From positions 62,001 through 126,000 of the forward strand of contig NZ_BOMS01000093.1 in NCBI RefSeq assembly GCF_016862315.1: a DNA stretch of 64,000 nt, read 5' to 3'. The stretch is from Actinoplanes palleronii (GTDB lineage Bacteria; Actinomycetota; Actinomycetes; Mycobacteriales; Micromonosporaceae). Below the pieces are notes generated by a model that was not told the DNA's origin, did no database searches, and saw nothing but the letters and a program-made list of their open reading frames with translations. Below are positions 8,942 through 17,028 of this stretch, one piece after another. The position numbers were made by a program, and so were the translations under genes. How positions within the stretch are numbered: the first letter of the stretch is position 1; each line of letters begins with the position of its first letter.

Positions 8942-9702
8942 TCATCGACGCGTACAACACCACCCAGGACGTCCGGGGCCGCTCGGACTACCTGACCGGG
9001 GCGCGGCCCGGGCAGGCGGCGCCGCCGTACACGCCGTTCGACCCGAAGCGGATCCTGGACCGGATGGACGCCGCCGGGGTGGACCTGGCGATGGTCTGCT
9101 CGCTCGCCCAGCGCATCGAGAACGACTTCATCGCCGGGCTGGTCAGGGCGCACCCGGACCGGCTGTTCGGCTTCGGCCAGGTGATGCCGCAGGCCGACGA
9201 CGCCCTCGACGAGATCCGGCGGATCAAGGACCTGGGCCTGGCCGGGCTCAAGCTGCACCCCAGCCTGCACGGCTACCACGTCGCCGACCACGGTCTGCTC
9301 GACCCGGTCTTCGCCACGTGCGCCGAGCTGGGCCTGCCGGTGCTGATCAACGCGTTGGACGACGCGTTCTGCGCGCCGCTGGCGATCGAGGAGATCGCCA
9401 AGGGCTTCCCCGAGGTGCCGACGATCATCGCGCACATGGGCGCGGTCTGGAACGTCCCCGAGGCGATCATCGTGGCCGAGCGCAACCCGCACATCTACCT
9501 GGAGACCTCGGCGACGCTGATGAGCGACGTGCGGCGCGCCTACGCCCGGCTCGGCCCGCGACAGATCCTGCTCGGCAGCGAATGGCCCGGCTCGGACTTC
9601 GACCTGGAACGCTTCAAGATCGCCAAGGCGGTGCCGGACGAGGCGGACCGGGCGCTGGTCGAGGGCGGCAACATGGCCCGGATCCTCGGGCTGCCGGCGT
9701 GA
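8938..9702 (+). CDS. Amidohydrolase-2 family protein with altered metal site
   Basis: TIM-barrel protein of the amidohydrolase-2 (ACMSD/PDC-like) superfamily, 254 residues, ATG 8938 overlapping the previous stop. Recognisable blocks are FGFGQVMPQ, GLAGLKLHPS (K105, H107), IIAHMGAVW (H166) and LLGSEWPGSDF near 212-221. The metal-site residues are unusual. The usual D-x-H-x-H after the first strand reads D4-A-Y-N-T, the second-histidine position reads INALDD, and the catalytic aspartate of G-S-D-x-P is glutamate (E215). It may be non-metal-dependent, use a different mechanism, or have lost hydrolase activity. Its place in the operon suggests a role in ring or side-chain cleavage, or decarboxylation, of the imported compound. 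Confidence 0.8.
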   Translation: MIIDAYNTTQDVRGRSDYLTGARPGQAAPPYTPFDPKRILDRMDAAGVDLAMVCSLAQRIENDFIAGLVRAHPDRLFGFGQVMPQADDALDEIRRIKDLGLAGLKLHPSLHGYHVADHGLLDPVFATCAELGLPVLINALDDAFCAPLAIEEIAKGFPEVPTIIAHMGAVWNVPEAIIVAERNPHIYLETSATLMSDVRRAYARLGPRQILLGSEWPGSDFDLERFKIAKAVPDEADRALVEGGNMARILGLPA

Positions 9703-10136
9703 TCGCGGTGACCGCGCCGGCGGGCATGCCGGCCGGCGACGTCGCGCTGCTGCGGCGCGCCGAGGCGGTGCTGGACGCGGCCGGGGTGCCCGGGCGGCAC
9801 GAGGTGGCCACCGCCCTGCGCGCCGCGGACGGCAGCCTGCACGTCGGCGTGCACGTCGAGGGGTCGTGCCGGCGCAGCTCGGTCTGCGCGGAGGGGGTGG
9901 CGCTCGGCGCCGCCCGGGCCGCCGGCGTGCCGCTGGGCGAGGTGACAAGTGTGGTGTCGGTGCAGATCAAGCCGGCCGGCACCTTCCGGGTCATCGCGCC
10001 GTGCGGGGTGTGCCGGGAACTGATCAGTGACTACAGCCCGGCCGCGACGATCTGGCTGACCGAACCGGACACTGGCGAGGTCATCGCCGTGCCGGCCCTC
10101 GACCTGCTGCCGGCGAAGTCGCGGCGGGTCTGGTGA
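9699..10136 (+). CDS. Cytidine-deaminase-like zinc enzyme
   Basis: A 145-residue protein with the zinc signature of the cytidine/blasticidin-S deaminase family: C63-A-E65 (SVCAEGVALG) and P101-C-G-V-C105. Cys63, Cys102 and Cys105 should bind zinc, with Glu65 as proton shuttle. The start is GTG 9699, overlapping the amidohydrolase stop. Low similarity elsewhere and its location in a catabolic operon suggest deamination of an amino-substituted heterocycle rather than pyrimidine salvage, but this is inference. Confidence 0.82.
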   Translation: MIAVTAPAGMPAGDVALLRRAEAVLDAAGVPGRHEVATALRAADGSLHVGVHVEGSCRRSSVCAEGVALGAARAAGVPLGEVTSVVSVQIKPAGTFRVIAPCGVCRELISDYSPAATIWLTEPDTGEVIAVPALDLLPAKSRRVW

Positions 10137-10155
10137 CAATCTGCGTGGAGGCGAC

Positions 10156-10932
10156 GTGAACGAGCAACTCGGTGGCAACGGCCGGCCGGTCCGCTGGGAG
10201 GAACTGACCTGGCCCGAGGCCGGGCGGACCGCGCAGCGCACCGACGCGGTGATCATCCCGGTCGGCGCGATCGAACAGCACGGCCCGCACCTGCCGCTCA
10301 ACGTGGACACGGTGATCTGCCAGGCGGTCGCCGAGGAGGTCTCGGCGCTCACCGGCGTGCCGGTCGTCCCGCCGCTGAGCTACGGCGTCTCGGCCTCGCA
10401 CGGCGACTTCGCCGGCACCGTCGCGCTGCGCCCGGAGACCCTGATCGCGATGATGGAGGACGTCATCGACTCGCTGCACGCCTCCGGGGTACGCCAGTTC
10501 GTGCTGCTCAACGGGCACATCTGGAACAACGGCGCGCTCGACGTGTCGGCCGAGAAGCTCCGGGTGCGCCACCGGGACTCCCGGATCCGGGCGATCGGCT
10601 ACGTCACCATGTACCCCGGCCCCGAGGTCAACGGCCGGGTGCAGTTCGGCCGCGGGCTGATGCACGCCAACTTCTTCGAGACCTCGGTGATGCTGCACCT
10701 GCGCCCCGACCTGGTCCGGATGGACCAGGTCACCTCGCACGTGGACGTCGACTCGTTCTGGGACTACCGGATGGACCAGGTCAGCGAGACCGGCGTGTGG
10801 GGCCGCGACGTCGCCGAGGCCGACGCCGGGCACGGCAAGTCCGAGTTCGAGCGCTGCGTGCGCACCACCGCGCAGGCCGTCGCCGCCGCCGTCCACGAGC
10901 CCTGGCCCTCCGCCGCGCACCGCCCCGAGTGA
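10156..10932 (+). CDS. Creatininase family amidohydrolase
   Basis: Metal-dependent cyclic amidase family (creatininase, mycofactocin MftE, riboflavin-pathway ArfB), 258 residues. The metal motif GAIEQHGPHLPLNVDT gives E40, H42 and D51, with the same spacing as the creatininase ligands. The later block is NGHIWNN, where most members have NGHGGN or a Glu-containing variant, so one bimetal ligand may differ. AGGCGACGTG upstream supplies the ribosome site (GGAGGCGAC). Next to a cyclase-family hydrolase and a deaminase-like gene it probably opens a cyclic amide. No mycofactocin genes are nearby. Confidence 0.85.
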   Translation: MNEQLGGNGRPVRWEELTWPEAGRTAQRTDAVIIPVGAIEQHGPHLPLNVDTVICQAVAEEVSALTGVPVVPPLSYGVSASHGDFAGTVALRPETLIAMMEDVIDSLHASGVRQFVLLNGHIWNNGALDVSAEKLRVRHRDSRIRAIGYVTMYPGPEVNGRVQFGRGLMHANFFETSVMLHLRPDLVRMDQVTSHVDVDSFWDYRMDQVSETGVWGRDVAEADAGHGKSEFERCVRTTAQAVAAAVHEPWPSAAHRPE

Positions 10933-10943
10933 AAGGCGTACCC

Positions 10944-11579
10944 ATGAAGATCTTCGACATCACGCTGCCGATCCATCCGGAGATGCTGCACTGGGGCCGC
11001 AAACCGGAGGTGGAGGTCGTCGAGTCGCTGGCCAACGGCGACGCCTCGAACGTGACCCGCTGGCGGCTCGGCGCACACACCGGCACCCACGTGGACGCGC
11101 CGGCCCACTTCGTCGACGGCGCCACCCCGGTCGACCAGCTCGACCTGCACGCGCTGGTCGGCCCGGCCCTGGTCGCCGACCTGACCGCGGTGACCGGCGA
11201 CATCGGCGTCGCCGACCTGGAAGCCGCCGGGGTGTCCGGGCAGCGGCGGGTGCTGCTCAAGACGTCCAACTCGGCCGGCCCGCTGAAGGCCACCGAACGC
11301 GCGCCGAGCTGGGTCGGGCTGTCCCCCGAGGCGGCCCAGTGGTTGATCACCGAGGGCGTCGCGCTGATCGGCATCGACTACCTGACCATCGAGAGCCACA
11401 CCCGCACCGAGACCTGGGACGCCCACCACGTGCTGCTCGGCGCCGGGCTGATCATCCTGGAGAACGCGGATCTGGACGGCGTGCCCGGCGGCACGTACGA
11501 GCTCGTCTGCCTGCCCACCAAGCTGGTCGGCGCGGACGGCTCCTTCGCCCGCGCCATCCTGATCGAGCGGGACGCCTGA
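10944..11579 (+). CDS. Cyclase family protein (kynurenine-formamidase-like)
   Basis: Metal-dependent hydrolase of 211 residues. The family motif HTGTHVDAPAHF is at residues 45-56 and supplies the metal-binding histidines and aspartate; a second conserved block DAHHVLLGAGLIILEN lies near the C terminus. Known members hydrolyse N-formylkynurenine, isatin or cyclic amides. ATG 10944 follows GAAAGG at 10932-10937. It is 11 bp downstream of the creatininase-like gene and overlaps the next gene by one base. The substrate is unknown. Confidence 0.88.
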   Translation: MKIFDITLPIHPEMLHWGRKPEVEVVESLANGDASNVTRWRLGAHTGTHVDAPAHFVDGATPVDQLDLHALVGPALVADLTAVTGDIGVADLEAAGVSGQRRVLLKTSNSAGPLKATERAPSWVGLSPEAAQWLITEGVALIGIDYLTIESHTRTETWDAHHVLLGAGLIILENADLDGVPGGTYELVCLPTKLVGADGSFARAILIERDA

Positions 11580-13120
11580 TGGCCGTCGCCGTCGCCGCGC
11601 CGCACCCGGCGGCCGTCGACGCGGCCCGTGACGTGGTCGCGGCCGGCGGCAATGCGCTGGACGCGGTGATCGCGGCCGCCGCGGCGCTGACCGTGGCGTA
11701 CCCGCACCAGTGCTCGATCGGCGGTGACCTGGTCGCCGTCGTGCGCCCGGCCGGTGGCGAGCCCCGCGCGGTGCTCTCCATCGGCGCGGCCGCCACCGCC
11801 GTCGACGTCGGCGCGCTGCGGGCCGCCGGGCCCCGGATGCCGTTCGGCGGGCCGCAGACGGTGACCGTGCCGGGGGTGGTCGCCGGGTGGGCGACGCTCG
11901 CCGGGCTCGGCGCCCGGCTGCCCCTGGCCGAGCTGCTCGCCCCGGCCCGCGCGCTGGCGGCCGGTGGTGTGCCGGTCAGTCCCGGCCTGCGCCGGGCCGT
12001 CCGGGTCCGGCTCGACGACATCCGGGCCGACCCCGGGCTGCGCGCGCTGCTGCTCGACGAGGCCGGCGAGCCGGTCACCCGGCTGGTGCAGCCGGCGCTC
12101 GCCGCCACCCTCGACGAGCTCGCCGCGAACTGGCGCTCGTTCTACACCGGAGCGCTCGCCGCCCGCCTGGTCGCCGGGCTCACCGCGCTGGGCAGCCCGC
12201 TGACCACCGCCGACTTCCGGGCGCACGGCGCCGAACTGACCGCGCCGCTGGTGCAGGCGGCCGGCGGGGCGACCTGGTACGCCGCCCCGCCCCCGGTGCA
12301 GGGCGCCACCTTCCTGGCGATCAACGGCTCGCCGGCGCTGCTGACCGACGCGCGCCGCGCCCAGATCGCCCGGGACACGCTGCTCGGCGACCCGCGGATC
12401 GGGCCGGTCGACGTCGACGGCCTGCTGCTGCGCACCCCGGCACCGGGCGCCGCCGGCACCGGGCCGAAACCGGCAGGGGACACCGTGGCGGTCACCGCCG
12501 TCGACGCGGACGGCACCGCGGTGACCCTGATCCAGAGCGTCTTCCAGAGCTTCGGCTCGGGGCTGCTGGAGCCGGGCACCGGCATCGTGCTGCACAACCG
12601 GGGCTCGTCGTTCAGCCTCGACCCGGCGCACCCCGGGCGGCTCGCGCCGGGCGCCCGGCCGCCGCACACGCTCTGCCCGGTGCTCGCCGTCACCGGCGAC
12701 ACCGTGGTGGCGCTCGGCTGCCAGGGCGGCCGGTCCCAGCCGTGGATCCTGGCGCAGGTCGCCGGGGACGTGCTCACCTCGGCGGACCTGGCCGGGGTGC
12801 TGGCCCGGCCACGGTGGATCATCGGGGCCCGGGAGATCGACCGGGAGGTGCCGACGCTGCTGCTGGAGCCGGGCACCCCGGCGGCGTACGAGCTGGCGTC
12901 CACGGCCGCCGGGCTGGGCCTGCTGGCCGAGACGACCCGGGGGCTGCACGACGACGCCGGGCACGTCCAGGTGGCCCGGCTCAGCGGTGGCGTGCTGACG
13001 GCGGCCAGCGACCCGCGCGCCGACGGCTCGGCCGCCCTGCTCGTCCAGGGACCCCGGCCGGCTTCCCTCGTACCAAAAAATGATCTTGATGGGAGAGTGG
13101 GACGCGGTGACCCTGGCTGA
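11579..13120 (+). CDS. Gamma-glutamyltransferase-family protein
   Basis: N-terminal-nucleophile hydrolase that cleaves or transfers gamma-glutamyl (or cephalosporin-type acyl) groups after self-cleavage. It has 513 residues, starting at ATG 11579. The N-terminal block AAGGNALDAVIAAAAALTV is typical. The autoprocessing threonine aligns with Thr302 in GDTVAVTAVDADG, followed by SFGSG. The second conserved Thr and His of the usual TTHxS are replaced (T-V-A-V), so the enzyme is divergent. There is no signal peptide, unlike many homologues, so a cytoplasmic role on an imported gamma-glutamyl-like compound is plausible. The last 20 residues, after RADGSAALL, look non-homologous and overlap the following gene. 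Confidence 0.83.
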   Translation: MAVAVAAPHPAAVDAARDVVAAGGNALDAVIAAAAALTVAYPHQCSIGGDLVAVVRPAGGEPRAVLSIGAAATAVDVGALRAAGPRMPFGGPQTVTVPGVVAGWATLAGLGARLPLAELLAPARALAAGGVPVSPGLRRAVRVRLDDIRADPGLRALLLDEAGEPVTRLVQPALAATLDELAANWRSFYTGALAARLVAGLTALGSPLTTADFRAHGAELTAPLVQAAGGATWYAAPPPVQGATFLAINGSPALLTDARRAQIARDTLLGDPRIGPVDVDGLLLRTPAPGAAGTGPKPAGDTVAVTAVDADGTAVTLIQSVFQSFGSGLLEPGTGIVLHNRGSSFSLDPAHPGRLAPGARPPHTLCPVLAVTGDTVVALGCQGGRSQPWILAQVAGDVLTSADLAGVLARPRWIIGAREIDREVPTLLLEPGTPAAYELASTAAGLGLLAETTRGLHDDAGHVQVARLSGGVLTAASDPRADGSAALLVQGPRPASLVPKNDLDGRVGRGDPG

Positions 13121-13868
13121 GGCGGTCCTGTTGCTGGTGGCGGGGCTGGGCGCGGGGACGGTGAACGCGATCGCCGGTGGTGGCTCGCTGCTGACCTTCC
13201 CGGCCATGCTGGCGATCGGCATGCCGCCGGTCGCGGCGAACGTGAGCAACGCGCTCGCGGTCGCCCCCGGCTACGGCGCCAGTGTGCTCGGCAGCCGCGC
13301 CGACCTGATCGGTCAGGGCCGGCGGATCCTGCGGGTGATCCCGACCGCGCTGCTCGGCGCGCTCGGCGGGTGCCTGCTGCTGCTCAACACGCCCCGCCGG
13401 GTGTTCGACCTCGTGGTGCCGTTCCTGGTGATCGGCGCGGCGCTGACCCTGGCCGGCCAGACCCGGCTGCGCGCCCTGGTCGGCCACCCGCAGCAGGTGA
13501 GCCCGCGCCGGGCGACGATCATGCTGCACACCGCGGTGTTCCTCTGCGCGCTCTACGGCGGCTACTTCAACGCGGCCCTCGGCGTGCTGCTCGTCGCCGG
13601 GCTGGCCCTGGTGCTCGACGAGACGCTGGCCCGGGTGAGCGCGCTGAAGAACCTGCTCTCCGCCCTGATCGGGGTGGTCACCATCGCGGTCTACAGCATC
13701 TTCGGACCGGTGAACTGGGCGGCGGTCGCGGTGATCGCCCCGGCCACGATCGTCGGCGGTTACCTGGGCGCCCGGGTCGCGCGCCGGCTCCCGGCCGCTG
13801 CACTCCGCGCGGTGATCGTCGCTTTCGGCCTGACCGTGGGCACGGTGCTGCTCGTCCGCGCCCTCTGA
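13107..13868 (+). CDS. TSUP (TauE/SafE) family membrane permease
   Basis: Membrane protein of about 250 residues with roughly eight helices arranged as two related halves: GLGAGTVNAIAGGGSLLTFPAML opens the first and YGGYFNAALGVLLVAGLAL the second. Family members export sulphite, sulphoacetate or other small anions. I prefer GTG 13107, 9 nt after GGGAGAG (13091-13097), because it gives the family-typical start; ATG 13080 and 13089 are in frame but lack ribosome sites. It may remove a catabolic end product of the upstream operon. An A-tract CGTACC motif lies on each side (see findings). Confidence 0.87.
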   Translation: MTLAEAVLLLVAGLGAGTVNAIAGGGSLLTFPAMLAIGMPPVAANVSNALAVAPGYGASVLGSRADLIGQGRRILRVIPTALLGALGGCLLLLNTPRRVFDLVVPFLVIGAALTLAGQTRLRALVGHPQQVSPRRATIMLHTAVFLCALYGGYFNAALGVLLVAGLALVLDETLARVSALKNLLSALIGVVTIAVYSIFGPVNWAAVAVIAPATIVGGYLGARVARRLPAAALRAVIVAFGLTVGTVLLVRAL

Positions 13869-13900
13869 CCCCATTTTTTCGGTACGACCGGAGCCGCCGG

Positions 13901-13918
13901 CCCGGGGCGCCCCCCGGG
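13901..13918. terminator. GC-rich hairpin after the TSUP gene
   Basis: CCCGGGG and CCCCGGG arms around a 4-nt loop, 33 bp after the TSUP stop and without a T tract. Possible factor-independent or pausing terminator for the long catabolic operon; weak evidence. Confidence 0.35.
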
Positions 13919-13934
13919 GCGAGTGAGAACCGGC

Positions 13935-14165
13935 GACCGGTGGTGGCGGTCAGCACCAGCACCCGCGAACGGCGGTCGGCCGGGTCCACGGCGCGTTCCA
14001 CCAGACCCCGGTCGGCGAGCTGGTTGGCCATGAAGCTCAGGTTCGGCGCGTTGCAGTGCAGCCGTTCGGCCATCACCTTCATCGGGGGCGGCGGCTCGTC
14101 GGGGTCGATCGCCCACAGCACCTGGAACGTCGACGACGTCAGGCCGTGCCCAGCCAGGGCGCCAC
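13935..14165 (-). pseudogene. MarR-family regulator remnant
   Basis: On the minus strand an open stretch reads GHGLTSSTFQVLWAIDP, then the MarR winged-helix core (PPPMKVMAERLHCNAPNLS and LADRGLVERAVDPADRRS) ending in LVLTATTG. Both ends are missing: there is no start or N-terminal dimerisation helix, and the C-terminal helices are replaced by unrelated low-complexity codons. The N-terminal break lies at about 14160, exactly where a truncated SDR gene begins on the other strand. Confidence 0.7.
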
Positions 14166-14406
14166 CGCGACGGGCTTCTTCGACGGCAGTTCGGTCACCA
14201 TGGACCCGGGCGCGGACAACCCGGAGACGGTCGCCGGCCGCACTCTCGACGACTACAGCCGGCGCCGCGGCGCCTCCTACCCCGGCCGCACGGCGACCCC
14301 CGTGATCACCTGGGCCGCGCGGCTGCTGCCTCGCACCACCGTGGCGCGGATCGCCGGCTCGTTCAGCCGCCGCCAGCAGTGGCACCACGCCGTGGACACC
14401 GCCTGA
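14155..14406 (+). pseudogene. Short-chain dehydrogenase C-terminal remnant
   Basis: Plus-strand frame beginning QGATATGFFDG, which matches the P-G-x-T-x-T-x-F segment after the active site of classical SDR enzymes. It continues through ETVAGRTLDDY and ends with SRRQQWHHAVDTA at a TGA. The Rossmann fold and the catalytic Tyr-x-x-x-Lys are absent. It lies head-to-head with the marR remnant, and the two share one breakpoint, as if a single deletion removed a divergent promoter and the 5' parts of both genes. Confidence 0.6.
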
Positions 14407-14459
14407 CCGGCCGGCATCCGCCGCCGGCTCCTCCCTCGACGAGGACGGCGAGCACGGCG

Positions 14460-14505
14460 CGACCGCGAACGGGGGTGTCGCCGACCCGGTGACCGTTCGC
14501 GGTCG
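14460..14505 (-). terminator. Inverted repeat downstream of the EAL gene
   Basis: Perfect 13-bp arms (CGACCGCGAACGG and CCGTTCGCGGTCG) separated by 20 nt, starting 6 bp after the stop of the EAL-domain gene. Likely transcription terminator of the minus-strand operon 17315-14511; no T run follows. Confidence 0.55.
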
Positions 14506-14510
14506 GCGCA

Positions 14511-16424
14511 CTAACCCAGCGCGGTGTGCCGGTCGGGGAACCGGATCTCCAGCTCGATCGTGGTCGGCCCGGTCGTCAGGCTGGCCGCGAGGGGCTCGGG
14601 TCTGCCCAGTTTGTAACCCTGGGCGAAGTCGACCCCGTACGCCCTCAGCAGATCGACGGTCCCCTGGTCCTGCACGCACTCGGCGGCGACCCGGATGCCG
14701 AGGGCGTGGCACAGCTCCACCAGTTTGGACACCACGGCCTGGTCCGGCGGCGACTGGCAGATGTCGACGACGAACACGCCGTCGATCTTGACCAGGTCGA
14801 CGGGCAGATACTTCAGGTAGGCCAGGGCGGCGTACCCGGTCCCGAAATCGTCGAGGGCCAGCTGGCAGCCGATCTCCCGGATACCCGTGGCGAAGGCGAG
14901 GGCTTCGTTGCGGTTCTCGATCAGCGCGGTCTCGGTGATCTCGAAGGTCAGGCACTCCGCCTTCACCCGGTGCCGGCGGATCGCCTCGGTCACATAGGTC
15001 AGCAGCCCGGGGTCGGCAAGGGACTTCCCGGAGATGTTGACCTGGTAGTGCGAGGTCTGCGCACCCTGCCCGATCAGTTCCAGGGCGTGATCGATGACCC
15101 ACTTGTCCACCGCGAGGATCTCGCCGACCCGTTCGGCCATGTCCAGGAACGCCCACGGCGCGAGCAGTTCCCCGGTGTCGCCGCGGACCCGCAGCAGGAT
15201 CTCGTGCCGGGTGACCTGGTTGAGGCCGAGATCCACGAGGGGCTGGGCGTAGAGCGCGAACCGGTCGGTGGCCACCGCGTGCAGCACCCGGGACCGGCAC
15301 CGCTCCGTCCGGTCCTCCCGCGGGGCCGGCCGGTCGAGGACCTGGACGGCGACGCTCGTCCGGCCGGCCTCGCGGGCCGCGTGTTCGCCGTCGACGAGCA
15401 GGTCGAATCCGGTGGCGGTGACGCCGGCGGTGAACCGGACCACGCCGGCACACGTGCTGAGCCGCAGTGCCTTCTGCTGGACGGTGAACAGGTGACGCCG
15501 GAACGTGTCGACGATCCGGTGCGCCAGGTCGTCGGCGGCGTCGGCGCCCTGCTGCGGGGAGCAGACCAGCACACCCCACAGACCCGGACCGACCAGTCCA
15601 CAGGTAGGGCCGGGTCCGGCGATCGTCCGCAGCAGCCCGGCGATGTCCGAGGTCAACCGCTCACGATCGTGATCGGTGACCTTCGCGGACAGGAGGGTGG
15701 CGGGCTCCGTCGCCACGACGATCAGGGCACCGTCGGTGGTGCGCCGGGCCCGATCGACCTCGTCGGTGAGGTAGCCCCGCGTCGGCAGCCCGGTGACCAG
15801 GTCCCGGGCGGCCAGATCGGCGCAGAGCATCGCCCTGCGCGTGGCGAGCCGCCGGCGCTCCTGCCGATCGGTTTCGAGGGTGGTGACGTCCACCCCGGTG
15901 GCCACAATGCCGGACGGCTCGCCCGCGGTGGTCAGGATCTCGATGTCGCAGTGGACGTGGTGAACGCTGCCGCTCGGGTGGATCACACGAAAGGTGACGT
16001 CGCCGGGGCGATGCTGCGCCCAGGCGGTCTCCACGGCCTCCCGGACGGCCGGCGCGTCGGCCGGGTGAACGAACTCCCCGAGCACCTCAGGGGTGAGGGT
16101 CAGTGTTCCCGGTGCGTTGCCGAAGATCATGGACATCTCGTCGGACCACTTCAGGTGGCCCTGTGCCTCGCCGGCGCCGATCGTCCAGGTGATCGTGCCG
16201 CGCTTCGCGAGCTGTGCGGCGCGGGCGATCCGGCTCGCCTCGTCGACCTTCGCCGTGAGCGGATCGACGAGGTCGGCGTCGACGAGGATCTGATAGCCGT
16301 CGGCGAGCGAGAGGTCGTACGCGCTCTGCACGGTCCGCGCGACCCGGCGGGCCCGGGCGAGTTCCAGCGGGCTCGGCTCGGCCGTCTCGGCCAGAGCCAG
16401 GATGTCATCGAGGTCCACGAGCAC
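14511..16424 (-). CDS. PAS - degenerate GGDEF - EAL domain protein
   Basis: Cyclic-di-GMP signalling protein of 637 residues. An N-terminal helical segment is followed by a PAS-like domain (about 85-185; LKWSDEMSMIFG to IVATGVDVT), a GGDEF-type domain (about 205-370) whose signature reads GLVGPGLWGV instead of GG(D/E)EF, and a C-terminal EAL domain (about 385-625). The EAL catalytic set is retained: E in HEILLR, N in VNISG, E in EITE, DDFGTG, K in KID, E in AECV and Q in QGYKL. So the cyclase is probably dead and the phosphodiesterase possibly live. The start is GTG 16424, overlapping the sigma-factor gene by 20 bp, so they form an operon. No membrane segment is seen. Confidence 0.87.
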   Translation of the reverse strand: MLVDLDDILALAETAEPSPLELARARRVARTVQSAYDLSLADGYQILVDADLVDPLTAKVDEASRIARAAQLAKRGTITWTIGAGEAQGHLKWSDEMSMIFGNAPGTLTLTPEVLGEFVHPADAPAVREAVETAWAQHRPGDVTFRVIHPSGSVHHVHCDIEILTTAGEPSGIVATGVDVTTLETDRQERRRLATRRAMLCADLAARDLVTGLPTRGYLTDEVDRARRTTDGALIVVATEPATLLSAKVTDHDRERLTSDIAGLLRTIAGPGPTCGLVGPGLWGVLVCSPQQGADAADDLAHRIVDTFRRHLFTVQQKALRLSTCAGVVRFTAGVTATGFDLLVDGEHAAREAGRTSVAVQVLDRPAPREDRTERCRSRVLHAVATDRFALYAQPLVDLGLNQVTRHEILLRVRGDTGELLAPWAFLDMAERVGEILAVDKWVIDHALELIGQGAQTSHYQVNISGKSLADPGLLTYVTEAIRRHRVKAECLTFEITETALIENRNEALAFATGIREIGCQLALDDFGTGYAALAYLKYLPVDLVKIDGVFVVDICQSPPDQAVVSKLVELCHALGIRVAAECVQDQGTVDLLRAYGVDFAQGYKLGRPEPLAASLTTGPTTIELEIRFPDRHTALG

Positions 16425-17028
16425 CTCCCGGGCGCCGTCGGTTGTCCGAGTCGGTGTAGCCGGCTTGTTCGGCCAACTGACGCAGGTGCTGCCGGGCGGC
16501 CGCCTTGTAGCGACGGACGCTGATGTCGGCCAGCCCGAGGATGCGGGCGATCTCCTGGTTGGAGAAACCCTCCCGCGACATCTGGAAGACCTCGGCCTGC
16601 CGGGCCGGCAACTGCTGCAGCCAGGTGCGCAGTGTCTCCTGCGCCTCCCACGCGTCAGCGATATCCGGCTTCGCCTCCGGCGGCAGGTCCTCCGGTGGCA
16701 TCGCCCGCTCGCGCTGACGCCGGTCGTGCTCCTTGAGGAGCTTGTTGCGGGCGGTGGCGATGGTCCAGGCCATCGGCTCGGTGTAGGTCCGGATCTTCGG
16801 CCACTGCACCCGGCCCTGCAGGTAGGCCTCCTGCAAAGCGTCCTTGATCGCCTCCCGGTCCCAGCGCCGCGCGCGCAGGATCCGTTCCACGGTGTGATAG
16901 CTCTGCTCGGTGAAGACCCGGAACTCCTCGTCGTGACTCTTCTTCAGACGCAGAGCCTCCGCTCTCTGCGCCGCCTCCCCGTCCACCGGCTCCGGCAGCA
17001 ACGCGGCCGAGCCGTCCACCCCGCTCAC
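16405..17028 (-). CDS. ECF-type RNA polymerase sigma factor
   Basis: Sigma-70 family protein of 207 residues. Region 2 lies at about 33-105 (YHTVERILRARRWDREAIKD, DALQEAYLQ, ending WTIATARNKLLKEHDRR); region 4 lies at about 130-192 (LPARQAEVFQMSREGFSNQEIARILGL). GTG 17028 overlaps the upstream small gene (GTGA) and is preceded by GAGGAGGCG. No conventional anti-sigma factor lies beside it; the flanking genes are a small one-helix protein upstream and a PAS-EAL protein downstream, either of which could be its regulator. The sigma assignment is good; the regulon is unknown. Confidence 0.85.
   Translation of the reverse strand: MSGVDGSAALLPEPVDGEAAQRAEALRLKKSHDEEFRVFTEQSYHTVERILRARRWDREAIKDALQEAYLQGRVQWPKIRTYTEPMAWTIATARNKLLKEHDRRQRERAMPPEDLPPEAKPDIADAWEAQETLRTWLQQLPARQAEVFQMSREGFSNQEIARILGLADISVRRYKAAARQHLRQLAEQAGYTDSDNRRRPGGARGPR

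Noticed and set aside
10156..10932. Mycofactocin MftE.
   Set aside because: Same family, but no mftA, mftB or mftC genes nearby; the context is catabolic.
13069..13886. Inverted CGTACC(G)AAAAAATG copies flanking the TSUP gene, as if ends of a mobile cassette.
   Set aside because: No transposase or target duplication, and the same oligomer recurs throughout the window, so it is better treated as a recurring motif.
13935..14165. Functional MarR gene.
   Set aside because: No start, N-terminal or C-terminal helices; only the winged-helix core remains.
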